From Miscanthus floridulus (taxonomy: Eukaryota > Streptophyta > Magnoliopsida > Poales > Poaceae): 64,000 nucleotides of DNA. Both the position numbers and the translations under genes were made by a program. The DNA lies in NCBI RefSeq assembly GCF_019320115.1, contig NC_089584.1, forward strand, positions 103,601,208 through 103,665,207. The letters are read 5' to 3'. The number at the start of each line of letters is the position of its first letter. Positions within the stretch are counted from its first letter, which is position 1. The notes beneath the pieces were generated by a model. That model was not told the DNA's origin and made no database searches. It worked only from the letters and a program-made list of their open reading frames with translations. Positions 10,731-22,232 of this stretch are shown here, one piece after another.

Positions 10731-11208
10731 GGTGGTGGGGGGCGATCTCGTCCTCGCCGCCCACCGGATCTGGATCTGCACGCCCCCGCTGCGCCTCTCT
10801 ATCTGCGGCCAGCGGCGGCCATGCGGTTGCGGGGGCGCGGGGGAGGAGTGCTCTCGGATCTCGCCTGCCGCACCGGCGCCCGACGTGCTCGCGCGGCGCG
10901 GTGCGGTGCGGTGCGGTGCTGGGCTGGATCGGAGTCGGAAACGCAAGGATCCGGAAACGGGAGCGGAGAAGGTGAGGAGAGGGCAGGATCCGGGTGTCTT
11001 TCTTACGTCCCACTGGACGGTAGGGCCTGGATGCTGTCCGATGTGGAGCTCCTCTCTTTGCTGGTTGACAGGTTGAAGCCTCGGAGGCGGCCCTAGTCCC
11101 AGCGAAGCATTTCACGTTTCAGGAATCAAGGCAGACCTTTGTTTTTTTACTAGGTTTGTGTTCGTACGCACTAGGTTTGTGTTCTTACGCGGTTACGGGA
11201 CGACTAAA

Positions 11209-11216
11209 CTTTTATA
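11209..11216 (-). promoter_or_regulatory. Candidate TATA box of the AP-1 mu gene
   Basis: The minus strand reads AGTATAAAAGTTTAG about 480 bp upstream of the AP-1 mu ATG at 10730. No closer canonical TATA motif was noticed in the GC-rich leader. This is a sequence match only. Confidence 0.35.
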
Positions 11217-11438
11217 CTAAAAACACACGGATCGTATAATAAGATAATAATACTATAAAATTAAATACCGAAGTTATAGTAACATTTAATTCAAAAGGCA
11301 AAGTTTATGAAATTAGCAGAGAGCACGGCGTCGCAGGCTCACTAACTCGACTGTTGTGATTCGGCTAAGATAATGTTTTACTTCGATAGGAAGAAATCTC
11401 TGATATCCTTTCCGTGATACGGTTAAGATAATGTTCTA

Positions 11439-11567
11439 GGGCCCTGTTCGCTTCTTTTATAATTCGTTTTTTCAGCTTGTTTTTTCAGCCGGAACAGTGT
11501 TGTTCTCTCACAACAAATCAGCCAGAACAGTGTTTCAGCTTATTTTTTCAGCTAAGCGAACGGGGCC
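11439..11567. mobile_element. Small hAT-like MITE of the GGCCCCGTTCG type
   Basis: About 129 bp with inverted ends GGGCCCTGTTCGCTT and AAGCGAACGGGGCC. The interior phrases (CAGCCGGAACAGTGTT, CTCTCACAACAAATCAGCC) recur in the elements at 16271 and, less exactly, 23605. I could not make out a convincing target duplication. Confidence 0.72.
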
Positions 11568-12535
11568 TATGTTGACGAGAAGAAATCTTCGACGTCAATT
11601 TCTTTCGTGCGCCAATAAAGAAAATTTGCTAAACCGTGCAATAGGGACGATGATGTTTGAGAAGGGTGTCCAAGCGAGCCCAACCCTGACACAGACACCC
11701 GCACCCGTGTCTATGTATTGTGTTTAGAATTTTGTGGTAAACCATACGCTTTTGTAAGAGATATAATATACCTAACAAAAATACTAAAAACACTCGATTT
11801 CACACATTTATCCAGTTTATCATAAATAATGTTTATTCAGCATCAACAATTGATTGGTATTGCAGAGGGTCAGATAATCTACAGGTATGTTGGAAACATG
11901 GAGCCGGTATGAGCAAACAATGAAAAGCATATAAAGCAACATAAGTAAAGAATAGAGCACACATTCTGTTCTGTAGCAGGTGGGGCTTGAGTGAATCGAT
12001 ACAGATACTTGATCTCTGCATTTTCCTTCTCAGATTTCAATTATAGTTCAATGTTAACAAAAGAATATTCGGATTCAAGAACTTCTTTGGTTGCTGCTCA
12101 AATCCAGCATATGAAAATGTCTTCGTGAACATAACACCATTCACTAGAAAAGAATCTCTCTAGGTACCTTCAGGAACCTAAGATGCATACAACAGGTATT
12201 AATGTCTTATCATGAAAAATCAAATGAATACTATATTATGTGGCATGCCTAGTATGTAATGCCTGTAATCATGGCCAAAATAAAGCAACAAACGCATCAT
12301 AGGTGTACTGGGCACCTTGACATATTTTGTAATTAACTTGATTAGCTAGGTGTTTCAGTCAGAGAAGCAATGCATAATGTATGATTCATGTCGAAGATAA
12401 CTTTGATTTTTTGACAGCCAGAGACCGTGATTGATAAGGCACACAATCACTCGTTGAGTCTTAGAGTACTGCATAAAAAATGGTCTAGGAATTTTCATGA
12501 TTTTTGTCTTCTTAGTTTGTTGCGGCTGTTATGGG
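11568..12535. other. Intergenic spacer without recognisable gene
   Basis: Short ORFs on both strands show no domain. No RNA gene, array or complete transposon was seen between the two MITEs. Confidence 0.5.
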
Positions 12536-12731
12536 CAGCGACGGAGCCAACTGTGGGACTAGGGGGCTCTAGCCCCCCTACCGATCCCGGGCACGTGGAG
12601 CCTCCTTAAGCCCTCTCTTAAAATTTTATGCATATATGTATTAGGTAGGAGGGGCTAAGGTTAAGAGAAGATAAAAAAGCTTATATTCTTTTGTTCAGCC
12701 CCTCCTAAATTTTTTTCTGGCTTCGTCACTG
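12536..12731. mobile_element. hAT MITE with 8-bp target duplication
   Basis: The 196-bp element has inverted ends CAGCGACGGAGCCA and TGGCTTCGTCACTG. It is flanked by a perfect 8-bp direct repeat GTTATGGG (12528-12535 and 12732-12739), which is diagnostic of hAT transposition. A palindromic CTAGGGGGCTCTAGCCCCCCTA lies inside the left half. Confidence 0.88.
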
Positions 12732-12739
12732 GTTATGGG

Positions 12740-13900
12740 AATTGATTTTTGCCTTCCTAATTTACTGCGGCTGTTATGGGGATTGAGCTGATCGCATGGA
12801 ACGAGTGTGTTACTTTCCTGATCTAATCACATGGAGGGGCTTTGATGTCGCACCTGTGTACGGAATAGTTATGAATGTTTTAGTTGCAGAGACTTATAAT
12901 CAAGGCAGACCGGCTCGTACCGTAATGCTAGTTTGGTAGGGCTCCCTGTTCCTACGGTCTATGGAGCATTTTTTCTAGCACAGATACAGAGCTGAAATCG
13001 TTTTTAAAAAATATTTGACAAAAAAAGCTCACATAGTAATTTTATAATAGTTTATATTAATTCTTTTGAGGAAGAGCTAGGAGAAGGCGTTTGGATTCCT
13101 TCTGACTCCTTATAAGGGATGTTTTTTAGACGACCGTTTGGCATATCTCTACGAGACTACAACAAGAACTGCAATAAGGTGGAGCACCGTGTCAAAGAGA
13201 CCCTTCATTTGAAAGGTGTTTTCTTTTTTCGATATTGAGAGGTGCCTTCTGATTTATGCAATAAATAAATTGTTTTAACAAGTCTAGAGTTTGTATGTTG
13301 GCAAACAAACCCTACAAAGGAGGAAGAAAATTACGGTACCCTAGCACTCATGTTTTTTTTCATATGCATCCTCTATTATCGATCGCTAATTCCTCGTGGA
13401 ACCATGAAGAAAGAGAGCATAAAAAAATGTGCTTTTGTTTTCCATATATCATAAAAGATCCAGAGTTCTGATTTAGCGCAAGAGACCTAGCCAGCACATA
13501 GCAACCCAAACTCCAGCAACCGTCAATAAGATGAATGTGATATCGCTAGATGAACATCATGAGACATCTTCTTTGATTTGACAAGACAAATCCTTAGCTT
13601 TGTGAAACATGGTCGGTGTCACCAAACCTAGCGACTCAGAACAAAATCCTACACGATGACATCACCATTTACTCCAATAGAGCATATCTGAAACCCAATA
13701 CAAGCCTAGATCACACTTATATTCTATTGTTTGTTTTAACTAGGTGTAGTTTCATTGAATTTTTAGGAACTTCAACCCTACCCTCAGAGTATAAAGTTTA
13801 TAAATTAAGTCAAAATCGTTAACTCATACACTAAAAGTCGGAGATGCTAAGACCATGACCCATGCAATAAGGCAGTGCTCTCCATTCACATCTTTTGTCC
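12740..13900. other. AT-rich spacer, no gene recognised
   Basis: No ORF with a recognisable domain. The stretch 12935-13110 may be a degraded MITE (GTTTGGTAGGGCTCC at one end, GGCGTTTGGATTCC at the other), but the ends are too diverged to call. Confidence 0.4.
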
Positions 13901-14099
13901 CTCAAAATAAAAATCTCCATATTTGATCAATTTTCCTTGATAGCCCATGCAAGGAGATCCGCTGACCACTGCCATAGCTAGATAAAGTAGCATTGAGGCA
14001 AGAACAAAACTGCACTAGCACTTTACACCGGCCTAGGTAAACAACTCATTTTTCCACACCGGAGACAATCGGTTATCCCGTCGATGAAAGGCGGAAGTA

Positions 14100-15330
14100 C
14101 TTCTATTGATAATGTATGAAGTGAGGGGCAAACCAAGATACTTATTCAAAAGTTGAAGCAATTCAGAAGGCAAATGCTCATGTACCCGTAGCGATGTCCA
14201 ATTCCTTGCACTGAATCAGGTAAACATTGCTCTTTTGCATATAAGGCTTCAGTGAAGAGGTACATATATCTAGAGTTAGATCAATATCAATGGCAGTTGA
14301 GTGCAATAAGATTGTTACTAAGTGACTCAAAACATCCATGACAATGACAAAAGGCATCGAAGTCAGAGGATCACCTTGGTGCAGCCACAAGGGTGTGTTA
14401 ATTGCCTAGGGATTCCATTAAGGAGAATGGAATCACTTGTGTTGAAGAGAAAGCAAGGATCCCACTAACCATATCACACCAAATAGAGCCAAACCCCAAT
14501 TTTCTTCATCACTTCAAGAAGAGAAGGCCATAAAATCGGATCAAAAGCTTTTGTGATATCTAGTTAAGAATGATCTGGGTCTGCTTTTGTTGATGGAGGA
14601 ATCTTGTCATTTGTTGCACAAGCATGAAATTATCTTTTATTAAATGTTGTTTTATGAAAGCGCTTTGATTAGGACTCACAATCAAATGTAGCAGACGAGA
14701 AAGCCTGTTTGCAAAGATCATAGTAACAAGTTTTGCAAAACTATGTACCAAGCTGATCAACCCCAAATCCTGGCAAGTATTGCCTCATCTTTTTTGGGAA
14801 TTAGTGTACTCTTTTAAGTGTCAGCCAACAAGTCTTATAAAAGTGCCCAGCAAACCCACCAGGTCCAGGAGCTTTATCAGACCATAGTTGAGAAATTGTC
14901 TTCCAAACTTCTTCAGAAAATGGGGCGTCAAGATCAGCCAAGTCACCAAAGCCAATGCTCAGGTCGTTTGGATTAACGGTGTGGTCCTAGTCTTTACTAG
15001 TCCCCAATAGTCTAATATAGAAATCATCAATTATCTTTGCTTTATCATCATGACCAGTAACCACCATTTCCCCATCAATAAGTTTGGGGATGAAATTTCT
15101 CCTCCTACGGTGCCTAGCATGAATCTGAAACGGTCAAAGGGGCAAGTATTAGCATCGCCTTCATTAAGCCGATAGATCCTAGACCGACCCCTTGCTATCG
15201 TCCATTTAAGAGAAGATAGAGCCAACGAGTGCTTCCTGAGATTGTTGCCTAGCCATGTCTCAGTGGACAATACACCATTATCCTATGCAATTTCTTTCCA
15301 ATTTGTGAAGGATCTAGTTGGCCAAACTGA
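14100..15330 (-). pseudogene. LINE (L1-clade) reverse transcriptase, degraded
   Basis: Minus-strand fragments appear in the correct order. 15270 to 15031 contains IARGRSRIYRLNEGDANT. 14766 to 14560 contains ISLVHSFAKLVTMIFANRL and SPNQSAFIKQHLIKDNFMLV. 14390 to 14178 contains LHQGDPLTSMPFVIVMDVL. These match the RT core of plant L1-like LINEs (the family phrases are RPISLI..FAKLVTK and QGDPLSPMLF). The FADD catalytic block was not found, stops and frameshifts separate the parts, and no poly(A) tail or 5' end is evident. It is an old, truncated copy between AP-1 mu and FPS. Confidence 0.8.
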
Positions 15331-15540
15331 GGTCCTGTTTGAATCTTAATCTAGTTAGTTCAAATAGGTGAGCTGATTTTTAGCCAAACTCTTGGCTAAT
15401 TGTTAATTTATAGCCAAGTATAACTAGCTAACTTGGACCAATAGCCCATTGCTAATATATGCACATTTTAGTATGGGCTAATAGTTAGATGGCTTAGCTA
15501 TTAATAATTGGCCTTAGCCCATCCACTAAGCCCTTAAGCT
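15330..15540. mobile_element. MITE-like foldback segment
   Basis: The sequence alternates TTAGCCAA / TTGGCTAA and ends in TTGGCCTTAGCCCATCC, giving internal complementarity. It resembles the 4197-4440 element in composition. Exact ends and target duplication were not resolved. Confidence 0.4.
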
Positions 15541-15934
15541 CATAAGCCTCCAAACGGAGCTTCATCAGAGGAAAAAAGAAAGAGAGTTTTAAACATACTG
15601 GATACGAAACGCATCAAATGGTGTGCACCGGTCCAATCGGGGAGCACATTAGACTGGCACCCTTTGCAAGAGAGAGAGAGAGAGAGGTAGACTGGACACT
15701 GTCGTTTACAGAGCATTCGTCTTCTCAAATCCTTCGGAAGTTGAGAAGGACGGAACGACCCAGGAAACTTTGGATGCGTTGGTGAATGGTGACGCAAGCT
15801 GGTTACGCATCCCTGCACTGTGCTTTATTATATTCATTCAAGGTGTACGGTACAACAGGTGAATGAAAACACAAAACAACATAGTACAAATTACTCGTCC
15901 GCATCAATCAAGTATAGTAATTTGATGCAAGCGT

Positions 15935-18900
15935 CTACTTGTCCCTCTTGTAGATCTTGTGAAGGAAGGACTTTAAAACAGCCTGGACTGCCTTGCTCGG
16001 CTGGGCCTCGATGTCGGCAATCAGCTTGTTGTAACTCTCCCTCTCGTACTCGTGGAAAACCTCCTGGATTTATATCAATCAGGAGAGGACGTCAGCAAAA
16101 CAGAACATATACGGAAACAGAGTGTTGGGGATCAGCCACATGTAAATGCCCACATTATGGGCATTGTTTCAGTACACTTAACCAGGTCAGTGCATCATGA
16201 CCATCATATGTTGGATTTAACCGTTTCCAGATAGTAACAACGAACCGTGATGCTTATAAGGTGGACTCGATTGGCCCCGTTCGGCTTACCCCATATCCGG
16301 CTTGTTCGACTTCTTTTTTCAGCCGGAACAGTATTTTTCTCTCACAACATTTCAGCCAAAACAGTGCTTTCAGCCAAGATTCAGCAAGCCGAACGGGGCC
16401 AATAAATCATAAGAACATGGAATGGTCAGGACAAACCTCCAGTTTAAGCTCTCTGTACAAGTCCTTCACCTTTGCAACACAAGCTGGATCAGACTTTCCA
16501 TAATTTTCCTGTTTGAACAGACATTAAGGATTTTTTTTTTACTTTGTCGTTTATGCTGTGAAAAAATTGGCCAATTTAATAGTGCTTACAAACAGAATGC
16601 TCTTTTGGTTCTCATCAGCATGTTCAAGAGCTTGCACAACTAGCCAGGAACATTTGTAGTCTTCAATGTCAGTTCCGATCTGTGATAAGAATAAATACTG
16701 ATGAGTTCAAGAAAACAGGGCCTTGATTGCAATTGACCCAACAGTAACACTCATTCAAGATAGTAAAAAGAAAAGGTGCAAACACCTAACCTTGCCAATG
16801 AATTCAGGATCACCAAAACAATCTAGATAATCATCCTGTAGACAAATATATCATTAATCAGAGGTAGTCCAATACAGCAAATCCATATCATTTGGCCTTC
16901 AAAAAACAAGAGCTTAACCTGGACTTGAAAGTATGTTCCCATTTCAACAAGAATGTTCTTTACATCACCAAAGTTATCCAAGTTCTCACCAGCCAGCAGC
17001 AATGCACATGCAACCTTGAGTAGAGTAGAAACTTGTTACCACATTCATCAAATTAAAATGCTAACATCCAGATAGCTGAGAGGAATATATTGAGCAATAA
17101 CTCTTACAGGAAGGTAAAATGAATAATAAGCTGTCTTGTACTGAACGATGCGGCGGTGACTGTGCAAAATGAAAATCATTGAGAGAAATTAGCACAAATA
17201 AATATTATGTCCCAAATTTGAGGTGCTAAACACATTATAGTAACTCATTCTAGAAAATAAACAATAAATCATGCAAGGAAATAAAGCGTGTGAATTATGT
17301 TACTGATACAGTGAACATAAACTTACACTGTCAAGTTATATTTAGTTAGATCCTTTTCACCCTCGTGGGTAGTGATAAGATCCAACAATTGCCCGGAAGC
17401 TGTCTTGAACTCAACCTGAAAACATAAAAGGTGAATCAGTCAAATGTAAGAAGCATCCAGTATACATAGCATGAATAAATTATTATGTCAGAAGATATGA
17501 TTACCTCATTGAATAGGTCAATGAGATCAACATAATATGGCTTTCCTTTGAAGTGGCGTTGAAGGATTCGTGAAATATGATTGCGAAGGATAATCCCATC
17601 ATTTACAGCAATGAGGCCAACCTATTGCAAAACAAAAGGTGAGCAATAAGTTTCACACTTTAGAAGCTAAAAGCCTAAAACAATCTGCAAAATCTCAACA
17701 ATACACTAGTATAAACGACCTCCCTATGAGGAAATGAAACAGAATCATGGAACATGAATAAGTTAGTTAAGAGGAGAAATGACAGAAACATGGCTTAGCA
17801 GAAAACTGATGGATGGTTTCTTATATAACTCGGGATTAACACCAAACTTCTCAAGTAAGACCTTAGTACAGCCATCAAGACAAGAACCAATAGAAATAAT
17901 TTGGTAAGTAAAAAGGATAGATGCTTCTGATCTAACCTGTGGCACTCTAAACCAGCAAGGCTGGCCACGCCGTGTCTGGGAGTTGTCCATAATATCATCA
18001 AGCACAAGAAAATAAGCTTGAAGCTGCAAGATAAGAAATAGTGATTTAAAATTCCAAATTAGCAGAAAATTCAATCTATTAACATTAAAAATGCTTGAAA
18101 ACAACACCAGCAGGAAGTAGTACCCATTCAATACACCAGCCAAGGGTGCAGGCAAGAAATGTCTCCTCCTTGCTCAGAACATCAATACCCTTCAATATCT
18201 TGTAGCTATCAATGACAGAGAGCCCACGGTTGCACTTTCCTCCGAGCACATTGTAATCCACCATCTACTCCAGAAGAAATAAACAAGTCAAAAGTTATCC
18301 AAGCTAGTGATACATTATTCTCTGATCTTAACCGAAGAAACTGAAAGAAAGACATCATCAGAAACAATGTGATCCATTATGTAGATTTCCAGTTTCTGTT
18401 GATTTCCTTCTTTGCAGGCAAGAAACTACAAAACAAAATGGGAATTAGTGGACAATCATTATAAGACCTGTCTGGTGAACTCCATCAGTTTTTTTATATA
18501 TATTTTCGTGACCATAACTTTCAGCATTTTGATATTTTCCTCTTTATTCAGTGCATGGTCACATGAACTCGAATACTAAATTTTCAAAGAAGTTGGTCTG
18601 CTCACCTTAATAGTGTTCAGGGAGTATTTCTTTCTAAAAAAAATCCCGTAAGTTTACCCGAGCCCTAGATCAGTATAGAAGGTATGCTCCAGTGGAAGCA
18701 TATTAAACACTCATTATGCTTGGGTCACAAATCAGATGAGATTTTGGACACTAAAAGTAACTAATCACCAGCCTAATTTGCTGCCCAAAACATCCTCTAA
18801 TTGTAACCGGCGGTAGTGTCAAATATCAGGAACAATAGCTAAACCAGAGATTAACTAAACTATAGTGAGCAAATTATTAGTAAGAGAAGTTACTTTTAGT

Positions 18901-19851
18901 AACGGGTAACAGCAAATTTGAACCCTGTCAGGCCTTTCGCGACAAATTGATCAATCCTTCAATAGCTTACACTAAACCCAAAGTAGAAAACACATCACTT
19001 GTTTCACGTTTCCTAAGTCTCCATTTTTGTGTGACAGATACAAAGAGAGATTAAGAGATCACTCACCCTTTTAATCAACCCAGGCAGACTAGTAATTCTA
19101 ACACGCTTAAACTAATCTATAAACAGAATCCTTCTTGTTTATGTACTCCCTCCGTCTCAGAATAAATCAATTCTTAGAGTTGTCTTTTGAGTCTAGATTT
19201 AAGAGATCAATCACTCTTTTCATCAACCCAGGCAGACTAGTAATTCTAACCGGCTTAAACTAATCTATAAACAGAATCCTTTGTGTCTACTTACTCCGTC
19301 CGTGTCTGAATAAATCTATTCTTAGAGTTCTTTTGAGTCCAGCTTTTTCAAGTTTGACCGAATTTATAGAAAAAAAAAAGCATCGAGATTTATATGAAAC
19401 TAAATTAGTATCGTGATCATTTGTTAACATAAATATTTGTGCTCTTTTCTATAAATTCAGTCAAGCATAGAAAAGTTTGACTTGATACAACTCTAGTAAT
19501 TGATTTATTCAGTTAGAGAGAGTACTCTGACTCTGATACTCGTATAACCCTCAACCGGAAGAATTCAACGGCCAGCCAGATCCTCGGAATCACCGAAAGC
19601 CCATAAAACTCTGTAGAAATCGAAAGAACTGACGGGACCGCCAGAGATCAATTCAAGCCGACACCCACAGCAAAACTAAGGGGAGGGGAAGAGAGCATTA
19701 CGCGGTCGATCCACTGGAGCGACTCGTCGGTGAACTCGAAGGCGGGGTCCTCGAGCATCTCCTCCTTGAGTTTGCTGTATATCTCCTTAAACGCGGCCTT
19801 GGTGTCGGCGCCGCCCGAGCCGCTGGCCACCACCACCTCCGCTGTCGCCAT
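15935..19851 (-). CDS. FPS: Farnesyl diphosphate synthase
   Basis: Eleven GT-AG exons in phase give 355 codons plus TAG: 19702-19851, 18124-18264, 17937-18023, 17505-17621, 17327-17415, 17108-17159, 16919-17014, 16791-16835, 16590-16679, 16437-16508, 15935-16063. The enzyme condenses isopentenyl diphosphate with dimethylallyl and then geranyl diphosphate to give farnesyl diphosphate, the branch point to sterols, sesquiterpenes and prenylated proteins. The first Asp-rich motif DDIMD is at residues 106-110, preceded by Tyr-Phe at positions -5/-4, the usual eukaryotic chain-length determinant. The second motif DDYLD is at 245-249, and the C terminus is KIYKRDK. The start [14 protein letters not shown] is the only in-frame Met close to the conserved [18 protein letters not shown]. 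An upstream in-frame Met (20037) adds a Pro/Ser-rich stretch that could be a transit peptide in a longer isoform, but it reads more like 5' UTR. All catalytic residues appear intact. Confidence 0.97.
16271..16403. mobile_element. hAT-like MITE in FPS intron 10
   Basis: The 133-bp element has perfect 17-bp inverted ends TTGGCCCCGTTCGGCTT and AAGCCGAACGGGGCCAA. Its interior CAGCCGGAACAGTATTTTTC is shared with the element at 11439. It lies wholly inside FPS intron 10 (16064-16436). Confidence 0.85.
19051..19346. repeat. 148-bp tandem duplication in FPS intron 1
   Basis: The block TTAAGAGATCA..., which includes GGCAGACTAGTAATTCTAA and ATAAACAGAATCCTT, occurs at 19051 and again at 19199. Each copy is followed by a Stowaway-type end (CTCCCTCCGTC / CTCCGTCCGTG) and ATTCTTAGAGTT. 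The copies differ at only a few positions. Confidence 0.85.
19146..19522. mobile_element. Stowaway-like MITE enlarged by internal duplication (FPS intron 1)
   Basis: The left end CTCCCTCCGTCTCAG and the right end TTATTCAGTTAGAGAG are flanked by TA. The element contains a second left-end copy at about 19292 created by the 148-bp duplication. The rest has the usual AAGTTTGACCGAATTTATAG / CTATAAATTCAGTCAAG inverted arms. Confidence 0.68.
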
Positions 19852-20817
19852 TGCGGCCTCGGGGTCAAACCTCACCTCACGACGCGCGGGCGCGGGAGGA
19901 GGAGGAGACGAGGAGGGAGCGGAATTCTGTGGAGATGGGGGTGCTTTGGCAAGAGGAAGCGAGGCGGGCGCTGCTGTGCGTGTGCCGCTGCCACACGGGA
20001 TTGTGCTGCGGTTGCCAGCGAACAGATTTGTGGGCACACGTTTTTATTTATTTATGGACGGGAGGTGCCACGATGACCGTGACGGCGACAACTGTTGCGT
20101 GATGGGCCGATGGCAGTGGCACTATGGAAAATTTAAGTTTTTCTTAAAAAAAACATGGAAGAAGAGCTAGATGTACTAGGCACCACCATAAAAGATCCTA
20201 ACCAATTAGGGCTTCGCCAACGCAAGCAGATGAAACGAAGCAATACTCCATTTAATACGGTCTTGGTGTCTCTACTATTGCAGAGCTAGGCCTTCTGTAG
20301 TGTGCAAGTGATGCCCAAATAAAATAGGTCCCATAGCAAGAAAAGCTAGCATCACTAGTACGAAGCTGCAGTGTGTGAAAATGCAGGCATCGCTGCTATC
20401 TTGCATGTTGGGGGGCCCAAGGGAATAGAAAAGTACTGATCCTATCCAGTCTTCCACCCCGTGCTACAGTGAAACAATGCTAGCTTATTATTTGGGCAGC
20501 GGTGCCTGTACATGCTTCGCTCTCGATTTTTGTAGCATCACTGGTAGATGGCACCACTGGCTGCAATGTTAAAAGTGATGCCCAAATATTCTTTTTCTGT
20601 TTCAGGCGTCACTTTAGCTCAACACTGCGGAAGGCCTAAAAGCTTGCCATAGTGCAGCCTTTTTGCTTTTCTATGCAGCCAAATCTCTCCGTAGGAACTG
20701 ATACTTCTGTTCTGTGTCAGACGAAGCCATAGGAGCTTCGGAACTTTAATACAGACGTGGAGTCCGGGGCAGCACTCTCACGCTGTCGCACGTTGGGGAA
20801 GCCCTTAAAGCACACGG
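19852..20817. other. Upstream region of FPS and spacer
   Basis: The first 250 bp should be FPS 5' UTR and promoter. Further out, GTGATGCCCAAATA occurs at 20308 and 20575, with an inverted TATTTGGGCA at 20489, perhaps marking an uncharacterised small repeat. No gene is seen. Confidence 0.45.
20038..20057 (-). promoter_or_regulatory. Candidate TATA region of FPS
   Basis: The minus strand reads CATAAATAAATAAAAAC about 190 bp upstream of the ATG at 19851. The position suits a plant core promoter; this is a motif match only. Confidence 0.4.
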
Positions 20818-21060
20818 GTGCCTATTTAGTTTCTAAAATTTTACAAAATTTTTTAAGATTTTTCGTCAGATCGAATCTTTGGACGCATGCATGAAGCATT
20901 AAATATAAATAAAAAATAAAACTAATTATACAGTTTAAACAAAATTCACGAGACGAATTTTTTAAGCCTAATTAGACTATGATTGGACACTAATTGCCAA
21001 ATAACAACAAAAGTGCTATGGTACTATTTTTTCATAAAAATTCACCAACTAAATGAGGCC
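20818..21060. mobile_element. MITE of the 'GGCCTTGTTTAG' family, copy 1
   Basis: The element has the shared body phrases GACGCATGCATGAAGCATTAAATA, GAGACGAATTTTTTAAGCCTA and AAAGTGCTATGGTAC. The left end TTTAGTTTCTAAAATTTTAC and right end CCAACTAAATGAGGCC are inverted relatives. Similar copies lie at 24416, 24814 and 43088. Confidence 0.75.
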
Positions 21061-21571
21061 TAGGGTCGAATTTTCCTACTCAGGCACCTCTCTCTCCCTG
21101 CTGGCCATTCTAAGTGGTCTCCTTTTTTCACCTGGTGTTTGGTTATAGAAAGAGTAGAATTTCTCTATAGCAAAAATATTCCGTGTAGACGGAGGATGAG
21201 GCGATGAACCCGCTTGAACCGTGTTGCTCTCGGTCTTATGTTGGGGGCGATGATGGCATGTGACCGGATGCCGCTCCATCGAAGAGAGAGGGCAGTGCTT
21301 CGAGTTCGTGCTGCTCTGAAGCAAGGATGAACGTAATCCAATATGTATTGGAATCGAACTGTGCATTTATCATAGCTAAATACAAATTGTTCTAACTAAT
21401 ATGAATGAATATAGAACATAAATGCGGGTCACATATAAAACACGGAGGATATGAGTGCAGTTCGAGTGGTTAGGGGGAAGTGGAAAGAAATATTATCTCT
21501 TTAAACCCTTATAAAAAACAACTACACATCATTTTTCTAAGCAATTGGGATTCTTCTTTTCACCAGCAGGG
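21061..21571. other. Spacer, no gene recognised
   Basis: One minus-strand ORF (21076-21366) has no domain signature. No transposon ends or RNA gene were noticed. Confidence 0.45.
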
Positions 21572-21574
21572 TTA

Positions 21575-22229
21575 GAGCATCTTCAAGAGTATCACATATC
21601 CCTTTTCTCATCCATGTTTTTTGGAAAAAAAAGAGAGAAAACTCATCTCCAAGGGTATCCCATATCCCTTCCCCGTCTTTTGGCACTTGGCAAACCGGCC
21701 GCCTCCGCGCGTAAAAATGCGCACATCTTAGTCGCGCGCATCCAGACTTCCCCGCGTTGTCCCTCCTTCCCGCTCTCCATCACGACTCTTTCCCGCGAGT
21801 CATCTCTTTCCCGCGCGTCGTCTCCATCGCAACTCTTTCCCAGGCTCCGTTCAGGATTGAGGATCTTCGTCGCCGCCGACCTAGGGTTGAGGTGGTCGCG
21901 GGCTGCGGGCTATGACTGGCGTGGTCGGCAGGGAGGTGGTGGCGGCCAGCAGGGAGGAGGGCGTGGCCGGCTAGAAGGAGGCGGCCGGCTGGGAGTTGGC
22001 AGCGGCGACAGGAGGTCGCGGCGTGAGAGAAAGGGTTTGTCGCGACCCTGTCAAGTCCCGTGAAAAAAAACACCAGCAAAAAGTGATGTGGACCCAGATT
22101 TGATTTTTTGGAAGCCAAAAATATGATACTCTTATAGATGGCATTCTTTTTTCCTCCCCATATCTTTTTGGAAGTTGCAAAACTACATGTTTTGGGGAGA
22201 GAAAAAATAGGATACTCTTTGAGATGCTC
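21575..22229. mobile_element. Tourist/PIF-type element with GC-rich cargo
   Basis: Inverted ends GAGCATCTTCAAGAGTATC and GATACTCTTTGAGATGCTC are flanked on both sides by TTA (21572-21574 and 22230-22232), the PIF/Harbinger target duplication. At 655 bp it is longer than a usual Tourist MITE. The centre (about 21690-22050) is very GC-rich, with a Gly/Arg-rich ORF in one frame, unlike the AT-rich arms. The cargo may be a captured genomic fragment; no protein family was recognised. A second member of the family lies at 44801. Confidence 0.75.
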
Positions 22230-22232
22230 TTA

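Noticed and set aside
10365..11115. Long minus-strand ORFs (186 and 193 codons) over the AP-1 mu 5' region
   Set aside because: They run through exon 1, intron 1 and exon 2 or through the GC-rich leader. Only the spliced reading gives the conserved adaptor protein.
19852..20037. N-terminal extension of FPS from the upstream in-frame Met at 20037
   Set aside because: Low-complexity Pro/Ser/Ala translation of a GC-rich leader. The MATAEV start fits plant cytosolic FPS length. A plastid or mitochondrial isoform cannot be fully excluded.
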